Shown piece after piece: positions 1-8,592 of a stretch of 64,000 bases of DNA. The DNA is taken from NCBI RefSeq assembly GCF_009936215.1, contig NZ_AP019551.1, positions 310,001 through 374,000 of the forward strand, written 5' to 3'. A program made the position numbers and the translations under genes. Positions within the stretch are counted from its first letter, which is position 1. Every line of letters begins with the position of its first letter. Origin of the DNA: Athalassotoga saccharophila. Lineage in GTDB: Bacteria > Thermotogota > Thermotogae > Mesoaciditogales > Mesoaciditogaceae. The notes under the pieces were generated by a model that was not told where the DNA came from, ran no database searches, and worked only from the letters and a program-made list of their open reading frames with translations.

Positions 1-1
1 C

Positions 2-529
2 ATGAGGAAATTTATTATCAAAAACGCTGAAATATTTGCCCGTTTGGAAAAGGTTGAATACAGGTTAACTGAGCACGATAAAAAATTTGAGACTTTATTT
101 AATGCTCTTGAAAACAAAGAAGAAATTCCCACGCAAGGAATATTCTTTGACGGGCAAATTTTTGATGCCTATAAATTTGTTTGCGATTTAATCCGCTCAG
201 CGAAAAAATCAATAATTTTAATAGATAATTACATAGACGAAAGCGTATTTACTTTATTAACTAAGAGAAAACCAGAGGTAAAAGTGATCATATTTGTTGG
301 AAAGATAACAAAACAACTTGAACTGGATTTAAAAAAATACAATGCGCAGTATCCTTTTATTGAAATGATCGAATTAAAAAATATTCACGATAGATTTTTG
401 ATAATAGATGATAAGGATGTTTATCATATCGGAGCTTCTTTAAAAGACTTAGGCAAAAAAGTATTTGCTTTTTCAAAAATGGATAAAGCGGGTTTGAAAA
501 TTTTGGAAAAGGTAAAGGGTAAAGTATGA
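2..529 (+). CDS. ORF6N-domain protein, C-terminal part (gene starts before the window)
   Basis: The reading frame is already open at the left edge, and the first ATG at position 2 is most likely an internal methionine. The visible part begins with a helical stretch (RKFIIKNAEIFARLEKVEYR) typical of the region after an ORF6N DNA-binding domain, then GIFFDGQIFDAYKFVCDLI and a phospholipase-D-like block with SIILIDNYID and HDRFLIIDD...YHIGASLKDLG. From family knowledge, such ORF6N proteins often sit inside type I restriction loci between hsdM and hsdS, which fits here: hsdS follows with an ATGA-style overlap. The N-terminal DNA-binding domain cannot be seen. The role (regulator or accessory factor) is unknown. 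Confidence 0.75.
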   Translation: MRKFIIKNAEIFARLEKVEYRLTEHDKKFETLFNALENKEEIPTQGIFFDGQIFDAYKFVCDLIRSAKKSIILIDNYIDESVFTLLTKRKPEVKVIIFVGKITKQLELDLKKYNAQYPFIEMIELKNIHDRFLIIDDKDVYHIGASLKDLGKKVFAFSKMDKAGLKILEKVKGKV

Positions 530-543
530 ATGGAGGCGCTGGT

Positions 544-1755
544 ATGAATGAAAAAGTGCCGAAGGGGTGGAAGAAAGTTAAGTTGAGGGAAATAGCAATA
601 ATAAATCCTTCTGAGTCATTAAAAAAAGGCCAAATTGCTAAAAAAGTTTCAATGGAAATGATTAGGCCATTTACTAAAAAAATCGATTTTTTCTTATTAG
701 AAAGATATAATGGAGGAGTAAAATTTAAAAATGGAGATACAATAGTTGCAAGGATAACTCCAAGTTTAGAAAATGGGAAAACTGCTTTTATAGATTTTCT
801 AGAAAATAACGAAATAGGTTTTGGTTCAACAGAATTTATAGTTTTAAGGGCTATTGATGAAAAATCAGATAAACATTTTCTGTATTATTTTGCAATCTCT
901 CCAGAATTTAGAGATATTGCTATTAAATCTATGACAGGTAGTTCTGGGAGACAACGAGTTCAAACAGATGTAGTTAAAGAATATGAATTTTATCTTCCTC
1001 CACTTCCAGAACAACAAGCCATTGCCGATGTGCTTTCATCTCTTGATGACAAAATAGACCTTCTTCACCGTCAAAACAAAACCCTTGAACAAATGGCAGA
1101 AACTCTTTTTAGAAAGTGGTTTATTGAAGACGCAAAAGAGGACTGGGAAGAGGTGAAGTTAGGAGAAGTTTTAAACAAAATTGAATCAGGCTCCAGACCT
1201 AAAGGAGGAATAGATCCTAATTTAAAAACAGGAATTCCAAGTATTGGAGCTGAAAATATTAATGGATTAGGTAATTTTGATTTCTCTAAAGTAAGATATA
1301 TTACCAATGAATTCTTTAAAAAGATAAAACAAGGCATCGTTCAAGATTATGATGTATTAATTTATAAAGATGGCGCTTATATTGGAAGAAAAAGCATGTT
1401 TGGAAAAGGTTTTCCATTTAAAAAATTTTGTGTTAATGAGCATGTCTTTATATTAAGAGTAAATGATAGACTATCGCAATTTTTCCTTTATTTTTTATTG
1501 AATGAAGAAGAATTAAGAAATTTTAATACTAACTCTGCGCAACCCGGATTAAATAAGGGTACTATGAAGAATTTATCAATAATTTTACCTCCAAAAAACA
1601 CGACTGTAAAATTTGATAATTTTGTTAAACCTTTGGTTGACAAAATATTTCTTAATGGCATACAAATCCGCACCCTCGAAAATTTACGAGATGCACTTCT
1701 GCCAAAACTAATGAGCGGAGAATTAAGGGTAAAATTAGGAGATAACTATGTCTAA
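544..1755 (+). CDS. hsdS: Type I restriction-modification specificity subunit HsdS
   Basis: DNA-sequence-recognition subunit of a type I restriction enzyme, which docks with HsdM and HsdR. The two-fold layout is visible: first target-recognition domain (about residues 5-150), central conserved linker with LPPLPEQQAIADVLSSLDDK and MAETLFRKWF, second recognition domain (about 200-360), and a C-terminal conserved segment with LRDALLPKLMSGEL. The frame opens at ATG 526, but GGAGG at 532-536 lies 7 nt before ATG 544, so 544 is the better start. The 3' end overlaps hsdR by 8 nt, indicating translational coupling. The methyltransferase gene hsdM is not in the window and is expected to the left. Confidence 0.92.
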   Translation: MNEKVPKGWKKVKLREIAIINPSESLKKGQIAKKVSMEMIRPFTKKIDFFLLERYNGGVKFKNGDTIVARITPSLENGKTAFIDFLENNEIGFGSTEFIVLRAIDEKSDKHFLYYFAISPEFRDIAIKSMTGSSGRQRVQTDVVKEYEFYLPPLPEQQAIADVLSSLDDKIDLLHRQNKTLEQMAETLFRKWFIEDAKEDWEEVKLGEVLNKIESGSRPKGGIDPNLKTGIPSIGAENINGLGNFDFSKVRYITNEFFKKIKQGIVQDYDVLIYKDGAYIGRKSMFGKGFPFKKFCVNEHVFILRVNDRLSQFFLYFLLNEEELRNFNTNSAQPGLNKGTMKNLSIILPPKNTTVKFDNFVKPLVDKIFLNGIQIRTLENLRDALLPKLMSGELRVKLGDNYV

Positions 1756-4700
1756 CTTAACCGAATCACAAATTGAAAACTTTGCAATAGAACTGTTTAA
1801 AAATCAAGGTTATAATTATCTTTTTGGCCAGGATGGCGAAAATACCGTTAGGGAATCCTTTGAAGATGTCATCTTATTTGACAGATTAATAACTGCTTTA
1901 AAAAATATAAATCCAGATTTACCCCAAGATGCAGTTGAAGATGCCATAAAACAGTTAACCCGCATCCATACGACCGATTTAATAGCAAATAACGAAATCT
2001 TTCACAGAATGCTAACTGAAGGCATAAAAATTACATACCAAAAAGATGGGATTGAGAGAGGCGATATTGTATGGCTCATTGATTTTAAAAATCCACAAAA
2101 TAACGATTTTTTGGTGGTAAACCAATTTACAGTTATAGAAAATCATCACAAAAGACCCGATATTGTTATCTTTATAAACGGACTGCCTCTTGTTGTGATA
2201 GAACTTAAAAATCCAGCAGATGAAGATGCAACCATTAAATCAGCCTATAACCAACTTCAAACATACAAACAAACAATACCATCACTTTTTACCTACAATG
2301 AAATTTTAATTATCTCAGATGGGCTTGAAGCAAAAATAGGAAGTTTGTCTGCCGAATACGATAGATTCATGGCTTGGAAATCTATCGATGGTAAAAAAGA
2401 GGCCTTACATGTGAATCAGATTGAAACATTGATAAAAGGGCTTTTAAATAAAGAAACTCTCATTGATTATATTAGATTTTTTATACTTTTTGATAAATCA
2501 AAAAAAGAAGATGAGAAAGGTCAAACCATTATACAAATCACAAAGAAAATAGCGGTATACCATCAATACTACGCTGTCAACAAAGCCATTGAGTCAACAC
2601 TGAGGGCAATTGGTAAAAATAAAAATATAACAATTTTTAACGAATCTCCTGCAATTTATGGTTTGCCTGATGTTAAGACGCAATCAGAAGGAGACAAAAA
2701 AGCCGGTGTTGTCTGGCATACTCAAGGTTCTGGAAAATCTTTATCGATGCTTTTTTATGCAGGAAAAATAATTCAAACAATCAACAACCCAACAATTGTC
2801 GTGATCACTGATAGAAACGACCTTGATGACCAGCTTTTTGATACCTTCGCCTCTGCAACTCCACTTTTAAGACAAGAACCAGTCCAGGCCATAAACAGAC
2901 AGCATCTAAAAGAACTTTTAAAAGTTAATGCCGGTGGTGTTGTATTTACAACTATTCATAAATTTTGGCCAGATGAAGGAAACGTTTATGAAACTTTATC
3001 AAATAGAGATAACATCATTGTAATTGTAGATGAGGCTCACAGGACGCAGTATGGCTTTAAAGCAAAAGTAGATAAAGAAAGCGGAGAGTTTAAATATGGT
3101 TTTGCGAAATATTTAAGAGATGCATTGCCAAATGCAACTTACATTGCCTTTACTGGAACACCAATTGAAAAAGCAGATAGAAACACTCCAGCGGTTTTTG
3201 GAAACTACATTGATATTTATGATATTGCAAACGCAGTTGAAGATGGAGTAACAGTTCCCATTTATTACGAAAGCAGACTTGTAAAAATAAACTTAGACGA
3301 AGAAGGAAAAAAACTTATTGAGGAATACGAAGAAGAACTTGACGAAAAAGGGTTATCAGAAGTAGAAAAAGCAAAGGCAAAATGGGCTAAACTTGAATCT
3401 TTAGTTGGTGCAAAACCGAGAATAGAAGAGATTTCAAAAGATATTGTAGAGCATTTTGAGCAGCGACTTGAAGCAATGGACGGAAAAGGAATGATTGTCG
3501 CCATGACAAGGAAAATTGCCGCTGGACTTTACAACGAAATAATAAGTTTACGTCCTGATTGGCACAGCGACGAAATTAAAAGAGGAAAAATAAAAGTTGT
3601 TATGACGACCTCGTCTTCGGATGAACCAGAGATTTCAAAATTTTATCTAACAAAAGAGGAAAGAAAAACATTAGCATATAGATTTAAAGACCCTAAGGAT
3701 GAATTAAAAATTGTCATTGTAGTTGATATGTGGCTTACAGGTTTTGATGTTCCTTGCCTTCATACAATGTACATCGATAAGCCAATGAAAGGTCATACTT
3801 TGATGCAGGCGATAGCCCGGGTAAACAGAATTTACAAAGATAAAATAGGTGGACTTATAGTTGATTATATCGGAATTGCTGCAGATTTGAAAGAGGCTTT
3901 ATCTTTTTATGCAGAAAATGGAGGAAAGGGAAAACCTGCGGAACTCCAAGAAGAAGCAGTTAAGATAATGCTTGAAAAATTTGAAGTCGTAAGGGATATG
4001 TTTTATGGTTTTGATTATAAAAAATATCTTGATGCCGATATTTCACAGAAATTAAACATTATCCTCGAGGCAGAGGATTTTATACTTGGGCTTGAAAATG
4101 GTAAAAAGAGATATATTGACGCGGTAACGGCTCTTTCAAGGGCTTTTGCCATAGCAATTCCACACCCAAAAGCCATGAGAATAAAAGAAGAAGTAGCATT
4201 TTTTCAGGCTGTAAAATCAAGACTTGTAAAATTTAACAGAAGTGAAGAAGGAGAAACGGTAGAAAATTTTGAAACTGCAATAAAGCAGATTGTAGATAAA
4301 GCCATAACGACTAATGGTGTAATTGATATATTCGACGCATCAGGCATAAAAAAGCCTGATATTTCAGTATTGTCCGATGAGTTTTTAGAAGAAATAAAAG
4401 TTATGAAACATAAAAATTTAGCCATTGAAACTCTTAAAAAGTTGATAAATGATGAAATTAAAGGAAGAATAAAAACAAATTTAGTTAAAACCAAATCCCT
4501 TAGAGAATCCCTTGAAAATTTGATAAGAAAATACAACAATAAACTTCTTACGGCAGCAGAAGTAATAGATGAACTTATAAAACTCGCTAAAGAAATTAAG
4601 GAAAGCGATAAAGAACCAAAAGAAATGGGACTTTCTGATTATGAATACGCCTTTTACTGCGCGGTTGCGGACAACGAAAGCGCAAGAGAACTTATGGGAA

Positions 4701-4918
4701 AAGAGAAATTAAGAGAACTTGCAGTTGTCCTTTATCAAAGTGTCAAAGAAAATGCAACTATAGACTGGCCTATCAGAGAAAGTGCAAGATCGAAATTAAA
4801 AGTGATAATAAAAAGAACGCTTAGACACTATGGCTATCCGCCGGATATGCAGCAACTTGCCACAGAAACAGTTCTCAAACAGGCCGAACTCATAGCCAGC
4901 GAAATTACCCCTAATTAA
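1748..4918 (+). CDS. hsdR: Type I restriction enzyme HsdR, endonuclease/translocase subunit
   Basis: Motor and nuclease subunit of the type I system, 1056 residues, the usual length. The N-terminal PD-(D/E)XK nuclease shows RPDIVIFINGLPLVVIELKN followed by a QLQTYK motif. The superfamily 2 helicase core shows Walker A (HTQGSGKS), motif II (IVDEAHRTQ), motif III (FTGTP) and motif VI (QAIARVNRIY). The C-terminal third is helical and presumably binds the methyltransferase core. It overlaps hsdS and appears intact, with no frameshift. Adenine-rich codon use resembles hsdS and differs from the genes after 9 kb. Confidence 0.95.
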   Translation: MSNLTESQIENFAIELFKNQGYNYLFGQDGENTVRESFEDVILFDRLITALKNINPDLPQDAVEDAIKQLTRIHTTDLIANNEIFHRMLTEGIKITYQKDGIERGDIVWLIDFKNPQNNDFLVVNQFTVIENHHKRPDIVIFINGLPLVVIELKNPADEDATIKSAYNQLQTYKQTIPSLFTYNEILIISDGLEAKIGSLSAEYDRFMAWKSIDGKKEALHVNQIETLIKGLLNKETLIDYIRFFILFDKSKKEDEKGQTIIQITKKIAVYHQYYAVNKAIESTLRAIGKNKNITIFNESPAIYGLPDVKTQSEGDKKAGVVWHTQGSGKSLSMLFYAGKIIQTINNPTIVVITDRNDLDDQLFDTFASATPLLRQEPVQAINRQHLKELLKVNAGGVVFTTIHKFWPDEGNVYETLSNRDNIIVIVDEAHRTQYGFKAKVDKESGEFKYGFAKYLRDALPNATYIAFTGTPIEKADRNTPAVFGNYIDIYDIANAVEDGVTVPIYYESRLVKINLDEEGKKLIEEYEEELDEKGLSEVEKAKAKWAKLESLVGAKPRIEEISKDIVEHFEQRLEAMDGKGMIVAMTRKIAAGLYNEIISLRPDWHSDEIKRGKIKVVMTTSSSDEPEISKFYLTKEERKTLAYRFKDPKDELKIVIVVDMWLTGFDVPCLHTMYIDKPMKGHTLMQAIARVNRIYKDKIGGLIVDYIGIAADLKEALSFYAENGGKGKPAELQEEAVKIMLEKFEVVRDMFYGFDYKKYLDADISQKLNIILEAEDFILGLENGKKRYIDAVTALSRAFAIAIPHPKAMRIKEEVAFFQAVKSRLVKFNRSEEGETVENFETAIKQIVDKAITTNGVIDIFDASGIKKPDISVLSDEFLEEIKVMKHKNLAIETLKKLINDEIKGRIKTNLVKTKSLRESLENLIRKYNNKLLTAAEVIDELIKLAKEIKESDKEPKEMGLSDYEYAFYCAVADNESARELMGKEKLRELAVVLYQSVKENATIDWPIRESARSKLKVIIKRTLRHYGYPPDMQQLATETVLKQAELIASEITPN

Positions 4919-4953
4919 TTCTTTTGGGTATTTCCATCGTCAATTGCTTACTT

Positions 4954-5132
4954 TTAGATTATTATATAACCTACCGGATATCCCTTATAAAGTGAATCTA
5001 TAAAGTCTCTAACTTTTGTAGAACTCCAAACAAAAGGTCTTTAATTTCAGGAATTGCAATTTCATTACTTTGTATCCAAGAAAGAATATGTTGAATTGGA
5101 TGCTGATTAACAGAAAAATTTTGATTCATCAT
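4954..5132 (-). pseudogene. Frameshifted 5' fragment of a DUF262 (GmrSD-type) gene
   Basis: On the minus strand an ATG at 5132, preceded by a GGGGG-rich ribosome site, starts a frame reading NQHPIQHILSWIQSNEIAIPEI, which matches the beginning of DUF262 proteins. Near 5040 the frame breaks. In the neighbouring frame the expected continuation appears as RPFVWSSTKVRDFIDSLYKG and then YPVGYIII, with a stop at 4954. One missing base, in what is normally a CAA (Gln) codon before the RPFVW motif, explains the break. Only about 58 codons of a family usually of several hundred residues remain, so the gene is both frameshifted and truncated. DUF262 proteins belong to modification-dependent defence nucleases. 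The rest of 4919-5336 holds promoter repeats but no other gene. Confidence 0.8.
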
Positions 5133-5216
5133 TCTTATTCCCCCTATTCCGTAATTTAGTAAGAAAAGATCGTGAAATTTCATAATAAAATATAACATAA
5201 ATAGTATGTTCCACGA

Positions 5217-5278
5217 AAGTGATCAAGTGATCAGTTGTAAAAATTCAATCAGAAATTGTGCGCTCATTAAAAGTGATC
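5217..5278. repeat. Octamer AAGTGATC in three copies
   Basis: AAGTGATC occurs at 5217-5224, directly again at 5225-5232, and once more at 5271-5278. A fourth copy lies at 6463-6470 in front of the restriction endonuclease gene. All four sit just upstream of the two duplicated promoters. They may be binding sites of a regulator of the island, but nothing in the window identifies that regulator. Confidence 0.5.
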
Positions 5279-5328
5279 ATACCTACAAAAACATTTGTTA
5301 TCCATGTGATAAAATATCCATAAGGAAG
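5269..5328 (+). promoter_or_regulatory. Promoter segment, copy 1 of a duplicated 60-bp element
   Basis: The 36 bases 5293-5328 are identical to 6485-6520, and the 24 bases before them match at 17 positions. The element contains an extended -10 box (TGATAAAAT, box 5310-5315) and ends in the Shine-Dalgarno sequence AAGGAAG. The start codon of the hydrolase gene follows 8 nt later. No good -35 box is seen. Confidence 0.65.
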
Positions 5329-5336
5329 GTTGAAAA

Positions 5337-6080
5337 ATGAAAAAAGGTAATATCTTTCTTTTAACGCTTGTAACAATTTTGGTTGCAGGAGGACTACTTT
5401 TTTGGTACCTAAAACCCATGAACGTCATGCCGCAGGCCTTAGAGGCAATGAAATCAAATGATTCTGTTAAGGTCACTTACGAGAATTGGATAGCCTTCAC
5501 CCCAAGAGACGCTACACCGACTGTCGGGTTTATCTTTTACCCCGGTGCAAAGGTTGATCCTCGATCATACGCTCCTGAAATGAGTGAGATAGCATCACAT
5601 GGATTCCTTACGGTTATAGTTCTTATGCCGCTAAATTTGGCGATTTTTGGCGTAGACAAAGCCGGTGAAGTTATAAAAGATTATCCATACATCAAAAAAT
5701 GGGTAATTGGAGGACATTCTCTCGGAGGAGTTATAGCCGTCAGTTACGCAAAGAATAACAAAAATAAAATAAATGGAATAGTTCTGTGGGCATCTTATCC
5801 GGATAATTCAGATGATCTTTCTAATTCTTCAATTCCAGTACTTGTAATCTATGCCACCAACGATGGTCTTGCTACACCTCAAAAGATAGAAGATGCAAAG
5901 CATTTGCTTCCTCAAAATACCGAATATGTCAGGATCTTGGGAGGAGATCATGCACAATTTGGATGGTACGGAGATCAGGATGGCGATAATCCTGCGACTA
6001 TAACGAGATCAGATCAACAAAAGATAATCGTCAATGCAACTCTTAATTTTCTTAAAGATATTTCCTTATCTTATCGCTGA
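5337..6080 (+). CDS. Membrane-anchored or secreted alpha/beta hydrolase
   Basis: Serine hydrolase of the alpha/beta fold, 247 residues. Residues 5-25 are a hydrophobic signal-anchor (IFLLTLVTILVAGGLLFWYL), so the catalytic domain acts outside the cytoplasm. The nucleophile elbow is GGHSLGG (about residue 132), the likely acid is in ATNDGLATP, and the catalytic histidine is in GGDHAQFGW. The oxyanion region FIFYPGAKVDPRSYAP resembles the dienelactone-hydrolase/Abhydrolase_5 type. The substrate cannot be told. It sits alone within the restriction island behind a promoter that also occurs in front of the type II endonuclease gene. Confidence 0.8.
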   Translation: MKKGNIFLLTLVTILVAGGLLFWYLKPMNVMPQALEAMKSNDSVKVTYENWIAFTPRDATPTVGFIFYPGAKVDPRSYAPEMSEIASHGFLTVIVLMPLNLAIFGVDKAGEVIKDYPYIKKWVIGGHSLGGVIAVSYAKNNKNKINGIVLWASYPDNSDDLSNSSIPVLVIYATNDGLATPQKIEDAKHLLPQNTEYVRILGGDHAQFGWYGDQDGDNPATITRSDQQKIIVNATLNFLKDISLSYR

Positions 6081-6221
6081 AAAGAATAACTGAATTTGTA
6101 GGTGCGGATTTCGAAATAAGTGAAGAAAGAATCATGATTGTCACGTTCAAAATAAAAGAAGGTTTTCAATTTGATGCCTCGAAAGAAGATATAATAAAAT
6201 CAGCGAATAACTTACAAATGT

Positions 6222-6410
6222 ATGCTTTTCGCTTTGGAACGTTGGAAAGTTGGAAATAAGATCGAAGAAGATAAGTTAATCGATTTTTATCTTGACCCAT
6301 CAGCAGAGGATCACGAAGAGATCGTTGAATGGGCAGGAGAAGATTTTGATCCAGACAAATTTGATATCAAAGAAATAAATCCCCGTCTTAAAATGCTTCA
6401 AACTGACTGA
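6222..6410 (+). pseudogene. C-terminal fragment of a plasmid pRiA4b ORF-3-like protein
   Basis: The last 35 residues contain EDHEEIVEWAGEDFDPDKFD followed by IKEINPRL, which resembles the conserved tail of the pRiA4b ORF-3 (IS1096 TnpR-like) family. The conserved N-terminal part of that family is absent. A second frame covering about 6085-6245 is open (with ERIMIVTFKIKEGFQFDASK) and overlaps the start of this fragment without joining it, so the stretch 6081-6460 looks like decayed gene remnants rather than an active gene. No convincing ribosome site precedes 6222. The family call rests on the tail motif only. Confidence 0.45.
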
Positions 6411-6460
6411 TGAAAAGGCGCAAAAAATTCGGTGTTTTCGATCAAAAATTTTCGGTGTTG

Positions 6461-6520
6461 ACAAGTGATCGCACTCACAAAAGTATTTGTTATCCATGTG
6501 ATAAAATATCCATAAGGAAG
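6461..6520 (+). promoter_or_regulatory. Promoter segment, copy 2 of the duplicated 60-bp element
   Basis: Second copy of the element at 5269-5328, 53 of 60 positions identical and the final 36 exact. It carries the extended -10 box TGATAAAAT (box 6502-6507), one AAGTGATC octamer (6463-6470) and the Shine-Dalgarno AAGGAAG at 6514-6520. It drives the restriction endonuclease gene. Confidence 0.65.
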
Positions 6521-6528
6521 TGATTTTT

Positions 6529-7212
6529 CTGAACATAAAGGAATTCAAAAAACAATTTATAGTTTTGAGAAATAAAGGTTATGTGGAATCTCTGAGAAAG
6601 GGTCCTACTGGAGTAGGGAAAACTTTAGAAAGTTATATGGGACTTAAAGAAAATAATCTTGATTTACCGGATCTCGGGAACATAGAATTAAAGGCTCATC
6701 GTGATAATTCAATGAATTTGATAACATTATTCACTTTCAATAGAGGAGCATGGATTCTAAACCCATTAGATGCAGTGCGGAGATACGGTACAAAAGATAA
6801 AAACGGTAGATTAGGGCTTTATTTTACCATGTCTTTCCAAGTTAATAGCGCTGGATTATTTCTTTATTGTGATACTGAAACTGTTAGTGTAAGACATATA
6901 GATGGTACAACAATTGCTAAATGGAAATTTTCTGATCTCGAAGAACAGTTTATCAAAAAAATGCCAGCATTGATATTGGTAAAGGCAAGAGTAGAATACA
7001 GAAAAGATAAAGAATGGTTTTATTTTTATTCTGCCGAATTACTCAAAGGCACAACTTCTTTCATAATAAATGAGCGAATTAGAGATGGTACTCTTTTGAT
7101 AGATTTACGTCTTCACGATAAAGGAACTATGGCACGAAATCACGGTACTGGATTTAGAACTTATGAAAAGTATTTAACGAATTTTTTTAAGACAAGGGAG
7201 GTTATAGTTTGA
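6529..7212 (+). CDS. Type II restriction endonuclease, MvaI/BcnI family
   Basis: About 227 residues with features of the MvaI/BcnI restriction nuclease family: RNKGYVESLRKGPTGVGKTL near the N-terminus, LPDLGNIELKAHRDNS (the E-x-K nuclease motif) and NGRLGLYFTM. MvaI and BcnI cut CCWGG and CCSGG, but the target here cannot be read from sequence. The start is unusual: GTG 6520 overlaps the Shine-Dalgarno sequence, whereas CTG 6529 lies 8 nt after it, exactly where the ATG lies after the duplicated copy of this leader at 5337. The 3' end overlaps the methyltransferase start by 4 nt, which makes a coupled restriction-modification pair. Confidence 0.82.
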   Translation: MNIKEFKKQFIVLRNKGYVESLRKGPTGVGKTLESYMGLKENNLDLPDLGNIELKAHRDNSMNLITLFTFNRGAWILNPLDAVRRYGTKDKNGRLGLYFTMSFQVNSAGLFLYCDTETVSVRHIDGTTIAKWKFSDLEEQFIKKMPALILVKARVEYRKDKEWFYFYSAELLKGTTSFIINERIRDGTLLIDLRLHDKGTMARNHGTGFRTYEKYLTNFFKTREVIV

Positions 7213-8450
7213 TAAAAACGGAAGATTGGACTTTTAATGGTGAAAACACACGAGATTACACTCACATTTATCACGATTATCCAGCCAGAATGATACCACA
7301 AATACCAAGAAAAATACTTAGTATGCTAAACTTAAATAAGGGAATATTATTTGATCCTTACTGTGGGACAGGTTCTTCTTTAGTTGAGGGTTTATTACTT
7401 TCTCTGGATGTTGTAGGAACTGATATAAATCCATTGGCACAACTTATAGCCAAGGCAAAAACTAATTATTCAATGGATCCTAAGCAGATCAGAAAAGCAA
7501 TAGATGACTTCATATATTTTTCTGTATATCCTAATCTGACTCCTGCTATTCCTAACGTTAAAAATATATCATTCTGGTTCAAAGAGGATGTTATAGAGTC
7601 GTTGGGAATGATTCTTGCTTACTTGCAAAAAATAGAAAATGAAAATATCAAAATATTTTTTAGCGTTGCCTTCAGTGAAACGGTAAGATTGAGTTCTAAC
7701 ACAAGAAGAGGAGAATTTAAATTATTTAGATATAACAAACAGTATCTTTCTAACTTCAATCCAGATCCATTTAAAATTATGGCAGAGAAATTAGAAAAGA
7801 ATTATTTAGGATATCTTGCTTTTAAACGTCATATGGATCTTCTTGAATATAGACCCAAAGCAGATATCTACTCTTTTAATTCGGTTAAAGACATTCCTAA
7901 TGAATTTATACCAAGCAATTATGCCGATATAGTTATTACTTCTCCTCCGTATGGAGATTCTCATACAACAGTTGCTTATGGTCAATACTCAAGATTATCT
8001 ATCGAATGGTTAAGTCTTTCTAATTCAAGTGAAGATGTTGACAAAACTTCTATGGGCGGTAGTAGAGCCCCCCAAATTATTAAATTTGAGTGTTCACCTC
8101 TTGATTTAGCAATTGAAGAAATAGGAAGCAAAAATGAAAAAAGGGCCAAAGAGGTTGTATCATTCTATATCGATCTTCGACAATCTATAAAGAATGTATC
8201 TAAAATAGTAAAACAAAATGGATATGTTTGTTATATCGTGGCAGATAGAACAGTCTCAGAAGTTATGCTGCCAACGTCAGAAGCAATAAAGTGCTTTTTT
8301 AATGATGAAGGATTTCAAGAATTTGGTACTTATTTAAGAAATATACCAAATAAAAGAATGCCAATGTTAAATAGCCCAACGAATGTATCTGGAAATAAAA
8401 GTAAAACTATGACTAAAGAATTCATAATAATAATGAAGAAAATATCTTAA
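7209..8450 (+). CDS. Type II DNA methyltransferase (N4-cytosine or N6-adenine class)
   Basis: Modification partner of the preceding endonuclease, 413 residues, TTG start at 7209 behind GGGAGG. The AdoMet-binding motif I is FDPYCGTGSS (about residue 50) with VGTDINPLA as the next acidic motif. The catalytic motif IV is TSPPYGDS (about residue 245). SPPY is typical of N4-cytosine enzymes but also occurs in N6-adenine enzymes. Motif I precedes motif IV, with about 190 residues between them that could hold the recognition region. The gene seems complete. Its last codons overlap the truncated toxin gene on the other strand, which suggests the restriction pair arrived by insertion there. Confidence 0.88.
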   Translation: MIKTEDWTFNGENTRDYTHIYHDYPARMIPQIPRKILSMLNLNKGILFDPYCGTGSSLVEGLLLSLDVVGTDINPLAQLIAKAKTNYSMDPKQIRKAIDDFIYFSVYPNLTPAIPNVKNISFWFKEDVIESLGMILAYLQKIENENIKIFFSVAFSETVRLSSNTRRGEFKLFRYNKQYLSNFNPDPFKIMAEKLEKNYLGYLAFKRHMDLLEYRPKADIYSFNSVKDIPNEFIPSNYADIVITSPPYGDSHTTVAYGQYSRLSIEWLSLSNSSEDVDKTSMGGSRAPQIIKFECSPLDLAIEEIGSKNEKRAKEVVSFYIDLRQSIKNVSKIVKQNGYVCYIVADRTVSEVMLPTSEAIKCFFNDEGFQEFGTYLRNIPNKRMPMLNSPTNVSGNKSKTMTKEFIIIMKKIS

Positions 8451-8592
8451 AATTTAATTTTTTACTTCCATTTGGTCGCGGGTTATCTGCCAGTTCATTC
8501 ATGGAATCCAGCATCTCGAGGATCAAATTCTTTGGCAGTTTTTTGATGATCTTTTGAACGTTGTGATGAATTAGAATTTCGTATTTCCTCAA
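8422..8592 (-). pseudogene. Truncated RelE/ParE-type toxin gene
   Basis: A TTG start at 8592 overlaps the antitoxin stop in a TTGA junction and opens a 56-codon frame containing RKYEILIHHNVQKIIKKLPK and MNELADNPRPNGSKKL, the N-terminal half of a RelE/ParE-like mRNA interferase or gyrase toxin. After the KKL motif the frame runs into the 3' end of the convergent methyltransferase gene and stops. The C-terminal half that holds the catalytic arginine/tyrosine region (normally ending near YRIIY) is missing. The toxin is therefore probably inactive while its antitoxin remains. Confidence 0.75.

Noticed and set aside
2-4. ATG at position 2 as the true start of the first gene
   Set aside because: The frame is open to the edge, and the family has an N-terminal ORF6N domain upstream of this point, so the ATG is internal.
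6520-6522. GTG 6520 as start of the restriction endonuclease
   Set aside because: It overlaps the last base of the Shine-Dalgarno sequence; the duplicated leader places the start 9 bases further on.
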